From CAG-791 sp963629395 (lineage in GTDB: Bacteria > Bacillota > Clostridia > Lachnospirales > Lachnospiraceae): a stretch of 41,476 bases of DNA. The notes beneath the pieces were generated by a model. It did not search any database. It saw nothing but the letters and a program-made list of their open reading frames with translations, and was not told the origin of the DNA. The stretch's first letter is position 1, and every line of letters begins with the position of its first letter. Below, in pieces: positions 1-8,035 of this stretch. Made by a program: the position numbers and the translations under genes. The stretch covers positions 1 to 41,476 of the forward strand of contig CAVGIV010000015.1 in NCBI GenBank assembly GCA_963629395.1, given 5' to 3'.

Positions 1-189
1 AGGCGGCCAAGGCGCGAAGCGCCTCTGGCCAGCCACATCGAGGTTTTCCGAATGCGAGGAGAAATTCGCGTATGCGATTTCTCCGACGCACGGAGTGTAT
101 TGTCGGCGGTGCCGACAATCACTCCAAGGTAGGCGAAAATGCCATCGGGCATTTTCGAGTATCAAAATCGAGATGGGCGCTAAACAATT
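1..189 (+). repeat. Long copy of a hairpin-rich dispersed repeat (left end)
   Basis: This stretch is a chain of near-perfect inverted repeats: 5-30 (GGCC/GGCGC arms), 58-84 (GGAGAAAT/ATTTCTCC), 92-125 (GGAGTG plus ATTGTCGGC arms) and 134-157 (CGAAAATGCC/GGCATTTTCG). An outer imperfect pair joins about 33-49 with 164-177. The outer arms match the reverse complement of the last 56 bases of the window, which lack the three inner hairpins. It encodes no convincing protein. A non-coding dispersed element (REP or MITE-like) is the likely identity. It is cut by the window edge, so its true left boundary is not seen. Confidence 0.75.
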
Positions 190-230
190 ACGTGTACGTT
201 TGTGAACAATTCGCGTGCCAGCGCATCATC

Positions 231-259
231 TTGACACCGCGTATCATCTCAAACATACT
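231..259 (+). promoter_or_regulatory. Candidate sigma-A promoter for the AraC-family gene
   Basis: A perfect -35 box TTGACA at 231-236 is followed, after a 17-base spacer, by CATACT at 254-259, which matches four of six bases of the -10 consensus. It points at the regulator gene starting at 331 and lies just beyond the left repeat. A second AT-rich stretch, TATAAA at 304-309, has no good -35 box. Confidence 0.5.
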
Positions 260-330
260 GATAATAACAGATGATTTTCACGTTTCCAATGCACGATGCT
301 GTCTATAAATAGCACAATATTGACACGCCT

Positions 331-1242
331 ATGAACATACAAACCGCAGAATTTCACGGCGATCTTGTCACATCCCGCCGCAGTATCTATACCTCCTCCG
401 CCTTTGCAAGGGATTCTCTTTTGTTCCTGCAGGAGGCCGGCTCCCTTCAGGCCGCCAAGCCCCACACAAGCCGCAGAAGCGGTCTTGCATCCTATCTGTT
501 TTTCCTGGTCATTTCCGGAAGCGGCAGTCTGCAGACCGGGGATGAAACGTACGCACTGCATGCAGGGGACTGCGTCTTTCTGGACTGCTCGGTCCCCTAC
601 GCCCACACTACCTCGCAGGATCTGTGGGAGCTCAAATGGGTGCACTTTTCCGGACTGCAAATGCCCGGCATCTACCGCAAGTTCCTGGAGCGAAGCGGAA
701 GTCCGGTGTTTCGTCCTTCCTCGGAGCTTGGGTTTTCTTCTTTTTCTTCGCTGCTGGACCGCCTGTATGAGCTGTCTGTCTCGGATTCCTATATCCGGGA
801 CATGCAGCTGAATGAGGCGCTGGCCAGTCTCTTGACGCACCTGATGCAGGAGGCCTGGAAGCCCTCCGGCGCCCGATTCGGCCACAGTTCCCGCCAAGGG
901 GAGGACATCAGCGCCTCTCCCAGCGGCAGGCTCGACATATCCGATGTGCGCCTATACCTGGATGCGCACTATACAGAGGAGATCTCACTGGACCAGCTGG
1001 CAGAGCTGTTCCATGTGAACAAATACTACCTCATGCGCCGCTTCCGCCGGCAGTACGGCACCACCATCGGCAGCTACGTGCTGCACGCCCGCATCGGCGC
1101 AGCAAAAAGGCTCCTGCGCTTCTCCGATGTGACGTTGGAGGAGGCAGGAGCCCGCGTGGGCATTCCAGATGCCAATTATTTTTCACGGATCTTCAAAAAA
1201 ATTGAGGGCGTCACGCCCAGTCAGTATCGCAAGGCCTGGTAG
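331..1242 (+). CDS. AraC-family transcriptional regulator with cupin-type sensor domain
   Basis: A 303-residue one-component regulator. The N-terminal half (about residues 15-150) resembles the AraC-type sugar-binding cupin, with the pattern 'SGSGSLQTGDETYALHAGD' then 'WVHFSG'. The last 100 residues carry two helix-turn-helix motifs, 'LDQLAELFHVNKYYLMRRF' and 'LEEAGARVGIPDANYFSRIF', and the classic ending 'GVTPSQYRKAW'. Such proteins usually bind a small carbohydrate-like ligand and control nearby transport or catabolic genes. Here the neighbour (MFS transporter) is convergent, so its target is not evident. The ATG at 331 has no clear Shine-Dalgarno sequence, so translation may be weak or start elsewhere. 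Family assignment is firm; ligand and targets are unknown. Confidence 0.9.
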   Translation: MNIQTAEFHGDLVTSRRSIYTSSAFARDSLLFLQEAGSLQAAKPHTSRRSGLASYLFFLVISGSGSLQTGDETYALHAGDCVFLDCSVPYAHTTSQDLWELKWVHFSGLQMPGIYRKFLERSGSPVFRPSSELGFSSFSSLLDRLYELSVSDSYIRDMQLNEALASLLTHLMQEAWKPSGARFGHSSRQGEDISASPSGRLDISDVRLYLDAHYTEEISLDQLAELFHVNKYYLMRRFRRQYGTTIGSYVLHARIGAAKRLLRFSDVTLEEAGARVGIPDANYFSRIFKKIEGVTPSQYRKAW

Positions 1243-1275
1243 CGTCGATAAAACCTCTGACACGCACACGGGCAA

Positions 1276-2469
1276 CTACTTTGCCTTCTGCTTTGTCCCT
1301 ATAATCAGGCAGATCATTAGTACGGCAGGGAACACAATCGCAGCCAGTATGCCGGTTCGAAGGTTTCCTCCTGTCAGACTGGAGACAAAGCCGACCACAG
1401 TCGGTCCGCCCGAGCATCCAAGATCTCCGCCAAGAGCCAGCAGTGCAAAGAGCACAGTGCCGCCCCTCCGAAGAGCTGCCGACGCCTTGCTGAAGGTTCC
1501 GGGCCAGAGAATGCCGACAGAGAACCCGCAGATTCCGCAGGCAGCCAGCTCGATCATCGGATTCGGAATCAGCGTAATGCAAAGATAAGAGACAACGCAC
1601 AGTGCCGTGCTCCATTTCATGCACTGGTCCAGATTCCATTTCTCCCCGTATTTACCGTAGAGCAGACGAGACAGCCCCATGAGGATCGAAAAGGACATAG
1701 GACCCACCAGATCCCCTACAGTCTTGGTAATGCCCAGTCCTTCCTCCGCAAAGGTCGAGGCCCACTGGCTGACCGACTGCTCTGCCGCACCGGAGCAGAC
1801 CATCATCAGCATCAAAACCCAGAAGAGCTTCTCCCGCACCAGCTCTCCCATGGTCATGCCGGCTTCTCCCTCCTCCTGGAGACTGTAAATCGGTACCTTA
1901 CTGAAATAAATGCCGTTTGCAACAGGAAGGAGCACCCACAAAAGCGTCAGGATCTTCCAGTTCTGTGTGCCGAAAATCGCAAAGAAGATGGTGGAAATCA
2001 GAACAACTCCGGTGACACCCCAGCAGTAAAAGGAATGCAGAAGGCTCATGGCCGATTCCTTATTGTCCGTAGGGCACGCCTCAATGATCGGGCTGATCAG
2101 AACCTCCAAAAGCCCTCCGCCGACGGCATAGATGCAGACAGCAATCAATATTCCGCCAAAGTGCCCCGGTACCACCTCCGGAAGCACCGTCAGAAGGGCC
2201 AGGCCACAGGCCGAAAACCCGTGGGCCAGCAGCGCCGATGCCCGGTACCCAATGCGGTCAATGAACATTGCAGAGAGCAGATCGACGAGCAGCTGCAGTG
2301 CAAAATTAATGGTAATCAGCAGCGTGATCTGCGAAAGCGGTATGTTGTAGCTCTTCTGAAAGGTTACAAACAAAAGCGGCACAAAGCCGTTGACCACGGC
2401 CTGCACAATATAGCCAATAAAGCATGCATACATCGTATGCTGGTATCCCAGCTTCAATTTCTGATTCAT
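1276..2469 (-). CDS. Major facilitator superfamily transporter
   Basis: About 397 residues with roughly 12 hydrophobic segments, the usual size for an MFS permease in the cytoplasmic membrane. The first half carries 'MFIDRIGYRASALLAHG' at the loop between helices 2 and 3, the position of the MFS signature. A charged central loop ('SLQEEGEAGMTMGELVREK') separates the two six-helix bundles. I prefer the ATG at 2469, preceded by GGAAGG at a good distance, over the ATG at 2487, whose AGAGGA abuts the codon. It follows the pseG-like gene by about 50 bases on the same strand, so it may be the last gene of the nonulosonate series. Substrate unknown; a fucose/sugar-type or drug-type permease is possible. 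Confidence 0.85.
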   Translation of the reverse strand: MNQKLKLGYQHTMYACFIGYIVQAVVNGFVPLLFVTFQKSYNIPLSQITLLITINFALQLLVDLLSAMFIDRIGYRASALLAHGFSACGLALLTVLPEVVPGHFGGILIAVCIYAVGGGLLEVLISPIIEACPTDNKESAMSLLHSFYCWGVTGVVLISTIFFAIFGTQNWKILTLLWVLLPVANGIYFSKVPIYSLQEEGEAGMTMGELVREKLFWVLMLMMVCSGAAEQSVSQWASTFAEEGLGITKTVGDLVGPMSFSILMGLSRLLYGKYGEKWNLDQCMKWSTALCVVSYLCITLIPNPMIELAACGICGFSVGILWPGTFSKASAALRRGGTVLFALLALGGDLGCSGGPTVVGFVSSLTGGNLRTGILAAIVFPAVLMICLIIGTKQKAK

Positions 2470-2519
2470 TCTCTTACGCCCTTCCATTCCTCTTGGTAGA
2501 TTAAAACGCTGGTAACTAT

Positions 2520-3584
2520 TCAGCCACCGGGAGCCTGCAGCAGCGATTTTGCAATGCGGGCACTTCCGTTGCCGTCCGTCAATGCATGCATCTGATTCGC
2601 CTGAGCAAGTCGCTTTTCCCTGCCTTCCGCCAGGCGCTTTTGCAGCCAGGAGGCAGCGATGGCCGCCAGCTTCTCCCGAATCTGTGCATCACGGATATCG
2701 CCCATATAGTCCACTGCTCCGGCCTTTACAAGCTTTCCAGCAAAGGTCACCTGGTTGTCCGCCATGGAAAAGGCCAGCGTTGGAACGCCGGCCGCGCATA
2801 GCTCATAAAGCGTCGTTCCCGCGGCTGAAACGGCAAGATCACACGACGTCAGAAACGATGCAGCCTCCTGAATCCTGGGATACCCCGGTCCCATGTGAAC
2901 AATTTCCATTGGCCTTCCCATTGATGCTGCCGCCCGCCGGAGAATGGCTTCCAGCGTTTCTCCCATACCATACGGATCCGTTCCGCCGGTTGCGACCAAT
3001 ATTCGGTGAATATCCTCCCGCACGATCGGTGTGAGTCCGACAAACTGCTGACGGAGAGGTGCATACTCCGCTCCCAGGAGACGAATCGGCGCCGCCTTGT
3101 AGAATTTAGCCAGCTCCTGGGCATCCGGGTCATAATTAACGACCAGATCCACCGGCGGATCGAACGCCATCTCGTCATCCATATATGCAATCTGCGGTTG
3201 TCTACATTTTCGACGGGCGGACGCCTCGTCGCATAATCTTCGCAGTTCCCGAAACCACTGCTTTGTCACCGCATAGGAGTCGACTAAAATCCAGTCCGGC
3301 AGGCACCGCTTATCCGCGTGCAAAAGGCAGTCCATACGCGGCAGCTCGTCCATCACGTTTCCATACGGAATCCCCAGCGTTTCTGCCGTAAAAGGAGCAG
3401 ATCCTCCTGTCAGCCTATCCAGCCATTCCCTGCTCGTGTCATCGGCCAGAAGAAAGCAAACCTCCGCCCCGTCCCTGCGCAAACTCTCTGCCACGGACAG
3501 CATCCGCATCAGGTGCCCGGAGGCAATTTCCTCGTTGGCATCTGCACGGATCCATATGCACTTTTCCTGTCTGTCCTCTTTCAT
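2520..3584 (-). CDS. pseG: PseG-like UDP-sugar hydrolase (nonulosonate pathway)
   Basis: A 354-residue GT-B-like protein. It begins with 'IRADANEEIASGHLMRML', the PseG nucleotide-sugar-binding start, in which the catalytic His follows Gly. The C-terminal half has 'VATGGTDPYGMGETLEAIL' and 'DLAVSAAGTTLYELCAAGVP', the MurG/GT28-like UDP-binding region. PseG removes UDP from UDP-2,4-diacetamido-2,4,6-trideoxy-beta-L-altrose, giving the free sugar used by PseI. It lies 18 bases after the pseI-like gene on the same strand. The ATG at 3584 has an AGGAAAAGG ribosome site. The family is clear; the exact sugar is inferred from context. Confidence 0.8.
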   Translation of the reverse strand: MKEDRQEKCIWIRADANEEIASGHLMRMLSVAESLRRDGAEVCFLLADDTSREWLDRLTGGSAPFTAETLGIPYGNVMDELPRMDCLLHADKRCLPDWILVDSYAVTKQWFRELRRLCDEASARRKCRQPQIAYMDDEMAFDPPVDLVVNYDPDAQELAKFYKAAPIRLLGAEYAPLRQQFVGLTPIVREDIHRILVATGGTDPYGMGETLEAILRRAAASMGRPMEIVHMGPGYPRIQEAASFLTSCDLAVSAAGTTLYELCAAGVPTLAFSMADNQVTFAGKLVKAGAVDYMGDIRDAQIREKLAAIAASWLQKRLAEGREKRLAQANQMHALTDGNGSARIAKSLLQAPGG

Positions 3585-3602
3585 CTGCCTTTTCCTCTGC
3601 TT

Positions 3603-4694
3603 CTACAGTATCCAGTCGCCCTCCCGCAGCGGCTCTCCGCGCTCCAGTGCATGGGACGCTCTTCTGCCCAGCACTTCTTCAATCCGGGCCGGTGCCAGCC
3701 CGTCTCCCGGGCGAATGGATCGGATATTCTCCGCAGTCAGTATCCCGCCCTCCGGCACATCCTTTACAACAAAGAGCGACCGCGCCCCGGAATGCTCCTC
3801 CTCCTGCTGCGGCGTCAGACGGTATTCACTCTGCCCAAGCGCCTTCTCCACACAGCGAATATCCCTCACCATCGCCGCAAACTCCTCCGGCTCCATAGAG
3901 AACGCGCCGTCCGGTCCTCCGTCGCTGCGGCGCAGCGTCAGGTGCTTCTCCACCATGCAGGCTCCCAGCGCCACGGCCGCCACGGGGACAGCCGAGCCCA
4001 TGGTGTGATCCGAAAGTCCGCACAGCGTTCCGTAGGTTTCCGCAAGCCCCGGCATCATCCGAAGATTGACGTCCTCATAGGGCGTTGGGTACGCCGAAAC
4101 GCACTTTAGCAGCAGGATCTGATCATTGCCCTCCTGCCGGCAGGCCTCCACCGCAGCTGCAATTTCCTCCGCGTGAGCCACTCCAGTAGCCAGAATGACC
4201 GGCTTTTTCGTTCGTGCACACTGGCGAATCAGCGGAAGGTCTGTAATCTCGTATGAGGCGATTTTGTAGGCCGGCATCTGCATCTTTTCCATGAATTCCA
4301 CTGCCGTGGGATCAAAGGGAGAAGAAAAGCAGTCCATTCCCAGCTTTCCGGCCTCCTCCATCAGTCCCGGCTGCCATTCCCATGGTGTATAAGCCTCCTT
4401 GTACAGACCGTGGAGCGTTTGCCCATCCCAGAGAGTACCGCCTGTAATGCGAAAGTACGGCTTATCACTCTCAATCGTAATGGTATCTGCTGTATAGGTC
4501 TGGAGCTTTAATGCATCAGCACCTGCCTCTGCCGCTGCATGAACAATCTCAATGGCACGGTTATAATCCTGCAGATGATTGGCCGACATCTCCGCGACAA
4601 TATAGGTTCTCTCTCCCGGTCCGAGTGTCCGGTTTCCAATCCGCAGCGCCGATGCAGCATGTCCGTTTTCGGATTTCTTATTCTCCTGCTTCAT
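3603..4694 (-). CDS. pseI: Pseudaminic acid synthase-like NeuB-family protein
   Basis: A 363-residue NeuB/PseI-family protein. The TIM-barrel part shows 'YIVAEMSANHLQDYNRAIE', 'ADALKLQTYTADTITI' and 'FSSPFDPTAVEFME', which contain the conserved Glu, His and Lys of the PEP-condensing site. The last 60 residues ('RSLFVVKDVPEGGILTAENI') form the SAF antifreeze-like domain. The enzyme condenses a six-carbon sugar with phosphoenolpyruvate to make a nine-carbon nonulosonic acid. The wording 'PYFRITGGTLWDGQTLHGLY' is typical of PseI rather than NeuB. The ATG at 4694 shares one base with the stop of the upstream decarboxylase-like gene and has a strong GGAGGAG site, so translation is coupled. Confidence 0.9.
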   Translation of the reverse strand: MKQENKKSENGHAASALRIGNRTLGPGERTYIVAEMSANHLQDYNRAIEIVHAAAEAGADALKLQTYTADTITIESDKPYFRITGGTLWDGQTLHGLYKEAYTPWEWQPGLMEEAGKLGMDCFSSPFDPTAVEFMEKMQMPAYKIASYEITDLPLIRQCARTKKPVILATGVAHAEEIAAAVEACRQEGNDQILLLKCVSAYPTPYEDVNLRMMPGLAETYGTLCGLSDHTMGSAVPVAAVALGACMVEKHLTLRRSDGGPDGAFSMEPEEFAAMVRDIRCVEKALGQSEYRLTPQQEEEHSGARSLFVVKDVPEGGILTAENIRSIRPGDGLAPARIEEVLGRRASHALERGEPLREGDWIL

Positions 4695-5908
4695 CAATTC
4701 TCCTCCCAGTAATTCCCCGCCAGGAATTCCTCATTCGTCCATGGCTTTCTGGCAAGGAAGGTCGTTTTGTCCGCCTTCTGCACCACTACCGCCGGAAAAT
4801 AGTGAATGAACAGCGGTGTGAGGCAAATCGTATATCCGCCGGCCAGATCGTAGACAACCCTGTCTCCTTTTTGCAGCTCCGGTTCATCCGTCAATTCAAA
4901 AAGACGGTCATACTCCATGCAGGTCGCCCCGCAGATCATCTGAGAATCGATGCACTTTCTAAGGCTCCCCTTTTCTGGATCATGCGCTCCGTACACAATG
5001 TGATGCGGATACCAGCGCCTTGTCACCTGCGGATTGAGGTTCACCCTGCTGCCATCCGTTACAACATACGTATGGCTGCCGATATGCTTGACATCACGCA
5101 CACTGGTTACAAAGGAGAAGGACGAGGATACCATCGAAACCCCCGGCTCCAGGATCAGTGTTACCCTTTCCGGGTCAAAAAACCTCCGCAGCCGCCCGGC
5201 AATGGCGGGCACATAGTCCCGAAAATCCGGCTTTCCTTCTACGCCGCCGTAGAAGCCGCCGCCCATATCGACATAAAAAAGCTCTGAAAGTGCATGGGTT
5301 TGTGCCAACCTTCCCGCATACTCAGCCACAGCCTCATACGCTGCAACGGATCTTGATTTGGTGGAGGAATGCAGGTGAAGGCCTATTATCTCCACGTGCT
5401 GTAAACGGCGCAGTCTCTGCAGGACCCGCTCCAGCTCGCCGTTCTCTTCGCTGTAGCCAAATCGGCTCCCCTCCGCATCCGCCGGGATCTCCGACGGCAG
5501 AAGGCGCGCATAATCCACGTTCACCCGAAGTCCGACGCGGAGCTTTTCTGGATTCTCTCTCCGGTCCATCTCCTCCAGCCAGTCGAGCTCCTCCGAGGAG
5601 TCCAGATTTACCAGTCCTCCGTCTCGCAGCACCTGTTCAAAAATCTCGCGGTCCTTTATGGGTCCGTTATAAATAATTCTGGAAGCTGCAAAGCCGAGCC
5701 GGCGAACCAGCTCATATTCGCTTCTCGAAACCACCTCACCCCAAAGGCCCTTTTCCATAAAGTGGCGCAGGAGCCAGGGCAGCGAATTCGTCTTTACCGA
5801 GCAGGCTGCAACCGTGTTGCCTCCCCAGCTCTTTTGCAGCGCGTTCTGTAAAAGAGCGATATCCGCATCCAGCCTGCTCTCCTGAATTTCATAGTATGGC
5901 GTCTGCAT
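4694..5908 (-). CDS. PLP-dependent decarboxylase-like protein (fold type III)
   Basis: A 404-residue member of the ornithine/diaminopimelate decarboxylase family (alanine-racemase-like barrel plus C-terminal beta domain). Lys39 in 'CSVKTNS' is the expected PLP Schiff-base lysine, 'LHLHSSTKS' (176-184) and 'DMGGGF' (214-219) bind the phosphate, and 'CMEYD' (330-334) sits where DAP decarboxylases have the Cys-Glu-Ser-x-Asp motif. The Ser-to-Tyr change there suggests a different substrate. It is sandwiched between pseF- and pseI-like genes with overlaps on both sides, so it probably acts on the same sugar or supplies an amine for it, perhaps with the nearby ATP-grasp ligase. It is not the usual lysine-biosynthesis lysA by context. 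Substrate unknown. Confidence 0.8.
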   Translation of the reverse strand: MQTPYYEIQESRLDADIALLQNALQKSWGGNTVAACSVKTNSLPWLLRHFMEKGLWGEVVSRSEYELVRRLGFAASRIIYNGPIKDREIFEQVLRDGGLVNLDSSEELDWLEEMDRRENPEKLRVGLRVNVDYARLLPSEIPADAEGSRFGYSEENGELERVLQRLRRLQHVEIIGLHLHSSTKSRSVAAYEAVAEYAGRLAQTHALSELFYVDMGGGFYGGVEGKPDFRDYVPAIAGRLRRFFDPERVTLILEPGVSMVSSSFSFVTSVRDVKHIGSHTYVVTDGSRVNLNPQVTRRWYPHHIVYGAHDPEKGSLRKCIDSQMICGATCMEYDRLFELTDEPELQKGDRVVYDLAGGYTICLTPLFIHYFPAVVVQKADKTTFLARKPWTNEEFLAGNYWEEN

Positions 5909-6593
5909 CTGACCTCTCCTTCAGCAGCAGGAACTTCTGCTCTGCAAGTTTCCAGTCCTCCGGCGTGTCAATATCCTGCACCTCACTCTCCGGGAGCACC
6001 AGCGGAACCATATCGGCCACATCCGTCGTCATCCCTCGAAGGAAGGCTTCCGTTCGGCAGGCGTAGAACTGGCCGGCATCATGATATATTTTCTCCAGAT
6101 CCTGGGACCTTGCTGTTTCGTACTGCGGCATCCACCGCTCTACGCACCCCTCCTTCACCACAAAGCCTCTCTGCGGCGGATAGGAAAAGGCCGTAACCGG
6201 CAGCACAGACTCATGCGCATCCAGAAGCTCCATCGCCTCCTTTAGCCGCGAAGGCGTCAGAAACGGTGCCGTCGGATAGATGCAGCAGAAGCGCTCCGGC
6301 TCCAGCTCCAATCTTCGGTATTCCTCCAGAACCTCTGCAATCACCTCATCCGTCGTTGCAAAGTCTCCGGCCGTCCGCGCAGAGCGGCGAAACGGCACAC
6401 GGGCGCCAAAGCGCTGCGCAAGGCTTGCAATCTCATCGTCGTCCGTAGACACCATCACCTCATCAAAGACGCCGCTCCCAAGCGCCGCCTCGATGGAATA
6501 GGCGAGAATCGGTTTCCCGCAGAATTCCTTTTTATTCTTGCCGGGGATGCGCTTGCTGCCGCCCCGGGCCGTTATCATCGCAAGACTTTTCAC
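5889..6593 (-). CDS. pseF: PseF-like CMP-nonulosonate cytidylyltransferase
   Basis: A 234-residue acylneuraminate cytidylyltransferase-family protein. It begins with 'MITARGGSKRIPGKNKKEF', the CTP-binding signature, followed by 'VSTDDDEIASLA' and 'IYPTAPFLTPSRL'. The phrases 'YPPQRGF' and 'YHDAGQFYA' are the PseF type rather than NeuA. It activates the nine-carbon sugar as the CMP derivative for transfer to proteins or polysaccharide. The start is GTG at 6593 with GGAGG seven bases ahead. The end overlaps the decarboxylase-like gene by 20 bases, showing a tight operon. A 74-base gap separates it from the ATP-grasp gene upstream. Confidence 0.88.
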   Translation of the reverse strand: MKSLAMITARGGSKRIPGKNKKEFCGKPILAYSIEAALGSGVFDEVMVSTDDDEIASLAQRFGARVPFRRSARTAGDFATTDEVIAEVLEEYRRLELEPERFCCIYPTAPFLTPSRLKEAMELLDAHESVLPVTAFSYPPQRGFVVKEGCVERWMPQYETARSQDLEKIYHDAGQFYACRTEAFLRGMTTDVADMVPLVLPESEVQDIDTPEDWKLAEQKFLLLKERSDADAIL

Positions 6594-6667
6594 CTGTTAT
6601 CCTCCGCGTCCGTTTCGAAATCGCGTAACCAATCAAACCATTCAAAGTCCATTCGCAAAATCGTTGC

Positions 6668-8020
6668 TTACTCCCGGCTCCCTCCGCCAGGTGCCCCTGC
6701 AGCGTCTGGCTGCATTATAAACATGGACCGAAGCTGCTCATCCAGAAGATCCAGCTGCGTATCGCTTTCCCCTTTCAGAATGTAATAGCCGCGTCCCATG
6801 ACGGATGCTCCGTCTGTCACCGGCGTAAGGACATCCCCTTCCTGAATCCGGCACTCGTAGGCAAGAAGCGGAAATCTTTGCAGCAGCTCCTCCTTGGCCG
6901 GAACCCTTGCCACCGTCCCCGGGGTCAGATCAAAATACCGGATCAATAGCTTTTTAACGGCAGCCGGACAAAAGAGCGCATCCGCCGGCTCCCCCAGCGC
7001 CAGCTTTATAAAATCCTCTACGAGCGTCACACCACTGGCAAGCGGGGTGAACAGATTAGAAAGATTGTGTCCGGACGGCCTTGCCGATGTCTCGATGACA
7101 AATGGCTCGCCGGTCAGATGCTCCTCGGACAGGCGTCTTTGGATGATATCCGCATGGACTACGCAGTTTTTAAAGCCCAGGACCTCTCCCATCCTCTGCA
7201 TCATCCGGCAGCAGCTCTCATAGAATACCGGATCCTCTTCCGGCAGAACCGAATAATATCCCACACACTGCCGGTAGGGCGGCGGCGTATTTTTCTTCCT
7301 GCGCAAAAGGACCATGCGGAATGCTCCGTCCACATACGCGCCGTCCACGCCGTATTCCGGTCCCGGAACGCAGGTTTCCACCACATAATCCTCCGGCAGG
7401 ACTCCAGCGGCCGCCGACTCCGGCGTTTTCTCCTGCGCCAAGCTGCCTGACTGTCCGCAGTCCGGTGAAGCTGTAGGCGCTGCAGCCGCCGGTTCCACAA
7501 TTTCATACCGAAGCAGACACAAAAGCTCCTGCAGACAGCCGCAGATCTCTACGCCGCGGCTTCCGGACCCGTAGCGCGGCTTCACCACCACAGGATACTC
7601 CGTCAGCGCCAGCAAATCCTCCTCAGATACCGGTTGACCCTTTGGGAGAAATACCTGCTGCGCCTTCCGAAGGCCGTTTCGGGCCAAAACCTGGTGGAAC
7701 TGCAGCTTGTCCGTGCAAAGGGCAGCAGCCCCTCCCGATACACCGGAAAGACCGTACCGGTCATTGACGGCCCCGACCGTTGTCAGGCAGTGCCCAATAG
7801 GACCCGGAACAACCACGCAGGGCTGCAGCGGATCCGTTACCTTGTAGACCGCCTCAAGGTCATTGATGTCCACGTGATACGCCATATCCGCCGCCAGCAG
7901 CCCCTTTGCCTTCGGATTTCCGTCCAGCGCAGCTACACAAAGTCCGGCCCGGTGCGCCTCCTCAATGGAAAACAGAGCCTCCTCATTAGCTCCAATTACC
8001 AGTGCATTCCGTTTCATCAT
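6668..8020 (-). CDS. ATP-grasp superfamily ligase with low-complexity insert
   Basis: A 450-residue ATP-grasp protein. An N-terminal Rossmann-like lobe ('ALVIGANEEALFSIEEAHRA') precedes the ATP-grasp fold with 'VVVKPRYGSGSRGV' (144-157), 'YVVETCVPGPEYGVDG' (212-227) and the metal site 'VVHADI...FVIETSARPSGHN'. Enzymes of this class join a carboxylate to an amine or amino acid through an acyl-phosphate. Residues 175-206 are an Ala/Pro/Ser-rich insert inside the fold, without obvious homology. It sits 15 bases after mnmA and ahead of the pseF-like gene, so it may attach an amino acid or other group to the nonulosonate or its precursor. That role is inference. ATG at 8020 has an AAAGGAG site. 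Confidence 0.8.
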   Translation of the reverse strand: MMKRNALVIGANEEALFSIEEAHRAGLCVAALDGNPKAKGLLAADMAYHVDINDLEAVYKVTDPLQPCVVVPGPIGHCLTTVGAVNDRYGLSGVSGGAAALCTDKLQFHQVLARNGLRKAQQVFLPKGQPVSEEDLLALTEYPVVVKPRYGSGSRGVEICGCLQELLCLLRYEIVEPAAAAPTASPDCGQSGSLAQEKTPESAAAGVLPEDYVVETCVPGPEYGVDGAYVDGAFRMVLLRRKKNTPPPYRQCVGYYSVLPEEDPVFYESCCRMMQRMGEVLGFKNCVVHADIIQRRLSEEHLTGEPFVIETSARPSGHNLSNLFTPLASGVTLVEDFIKLALGEPADALFCPAAVKKLLIRYFDLTPGTVARVPAKEELLQRFPLLAYECRIQEGDVLTPVTDGASVMGRGYYILKGESDTQLDLLDEQLRSMFIMQPDAAGAPGGGSRE

Positions 8021-8035
8021 CCGCTCTCCTTTTGT

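Noticed and set aside
72..308. Open frame of 78 codons across the left repeat
   Set aside because: It runs through the repeat's hairpins, has no ribosome site and resembles no protein; the DNA is better explained as a repeat.
2509..2523. GTAACTATTCAG after the MFS start, shared with the right-end repeat
   Set aside because: Only 12 bases match and it overlaps the pseG stop codon; too short to call a repeat copy.
6640..6680. Sequence CATTCGCAAAATCG near 6650, seen again near 37830 and, with one base missing, in the pseG 3' end
   Set aside because: The match is short, one copy is plain coding sequence and the surroundings differ, so chance is more likely than a repeat family.
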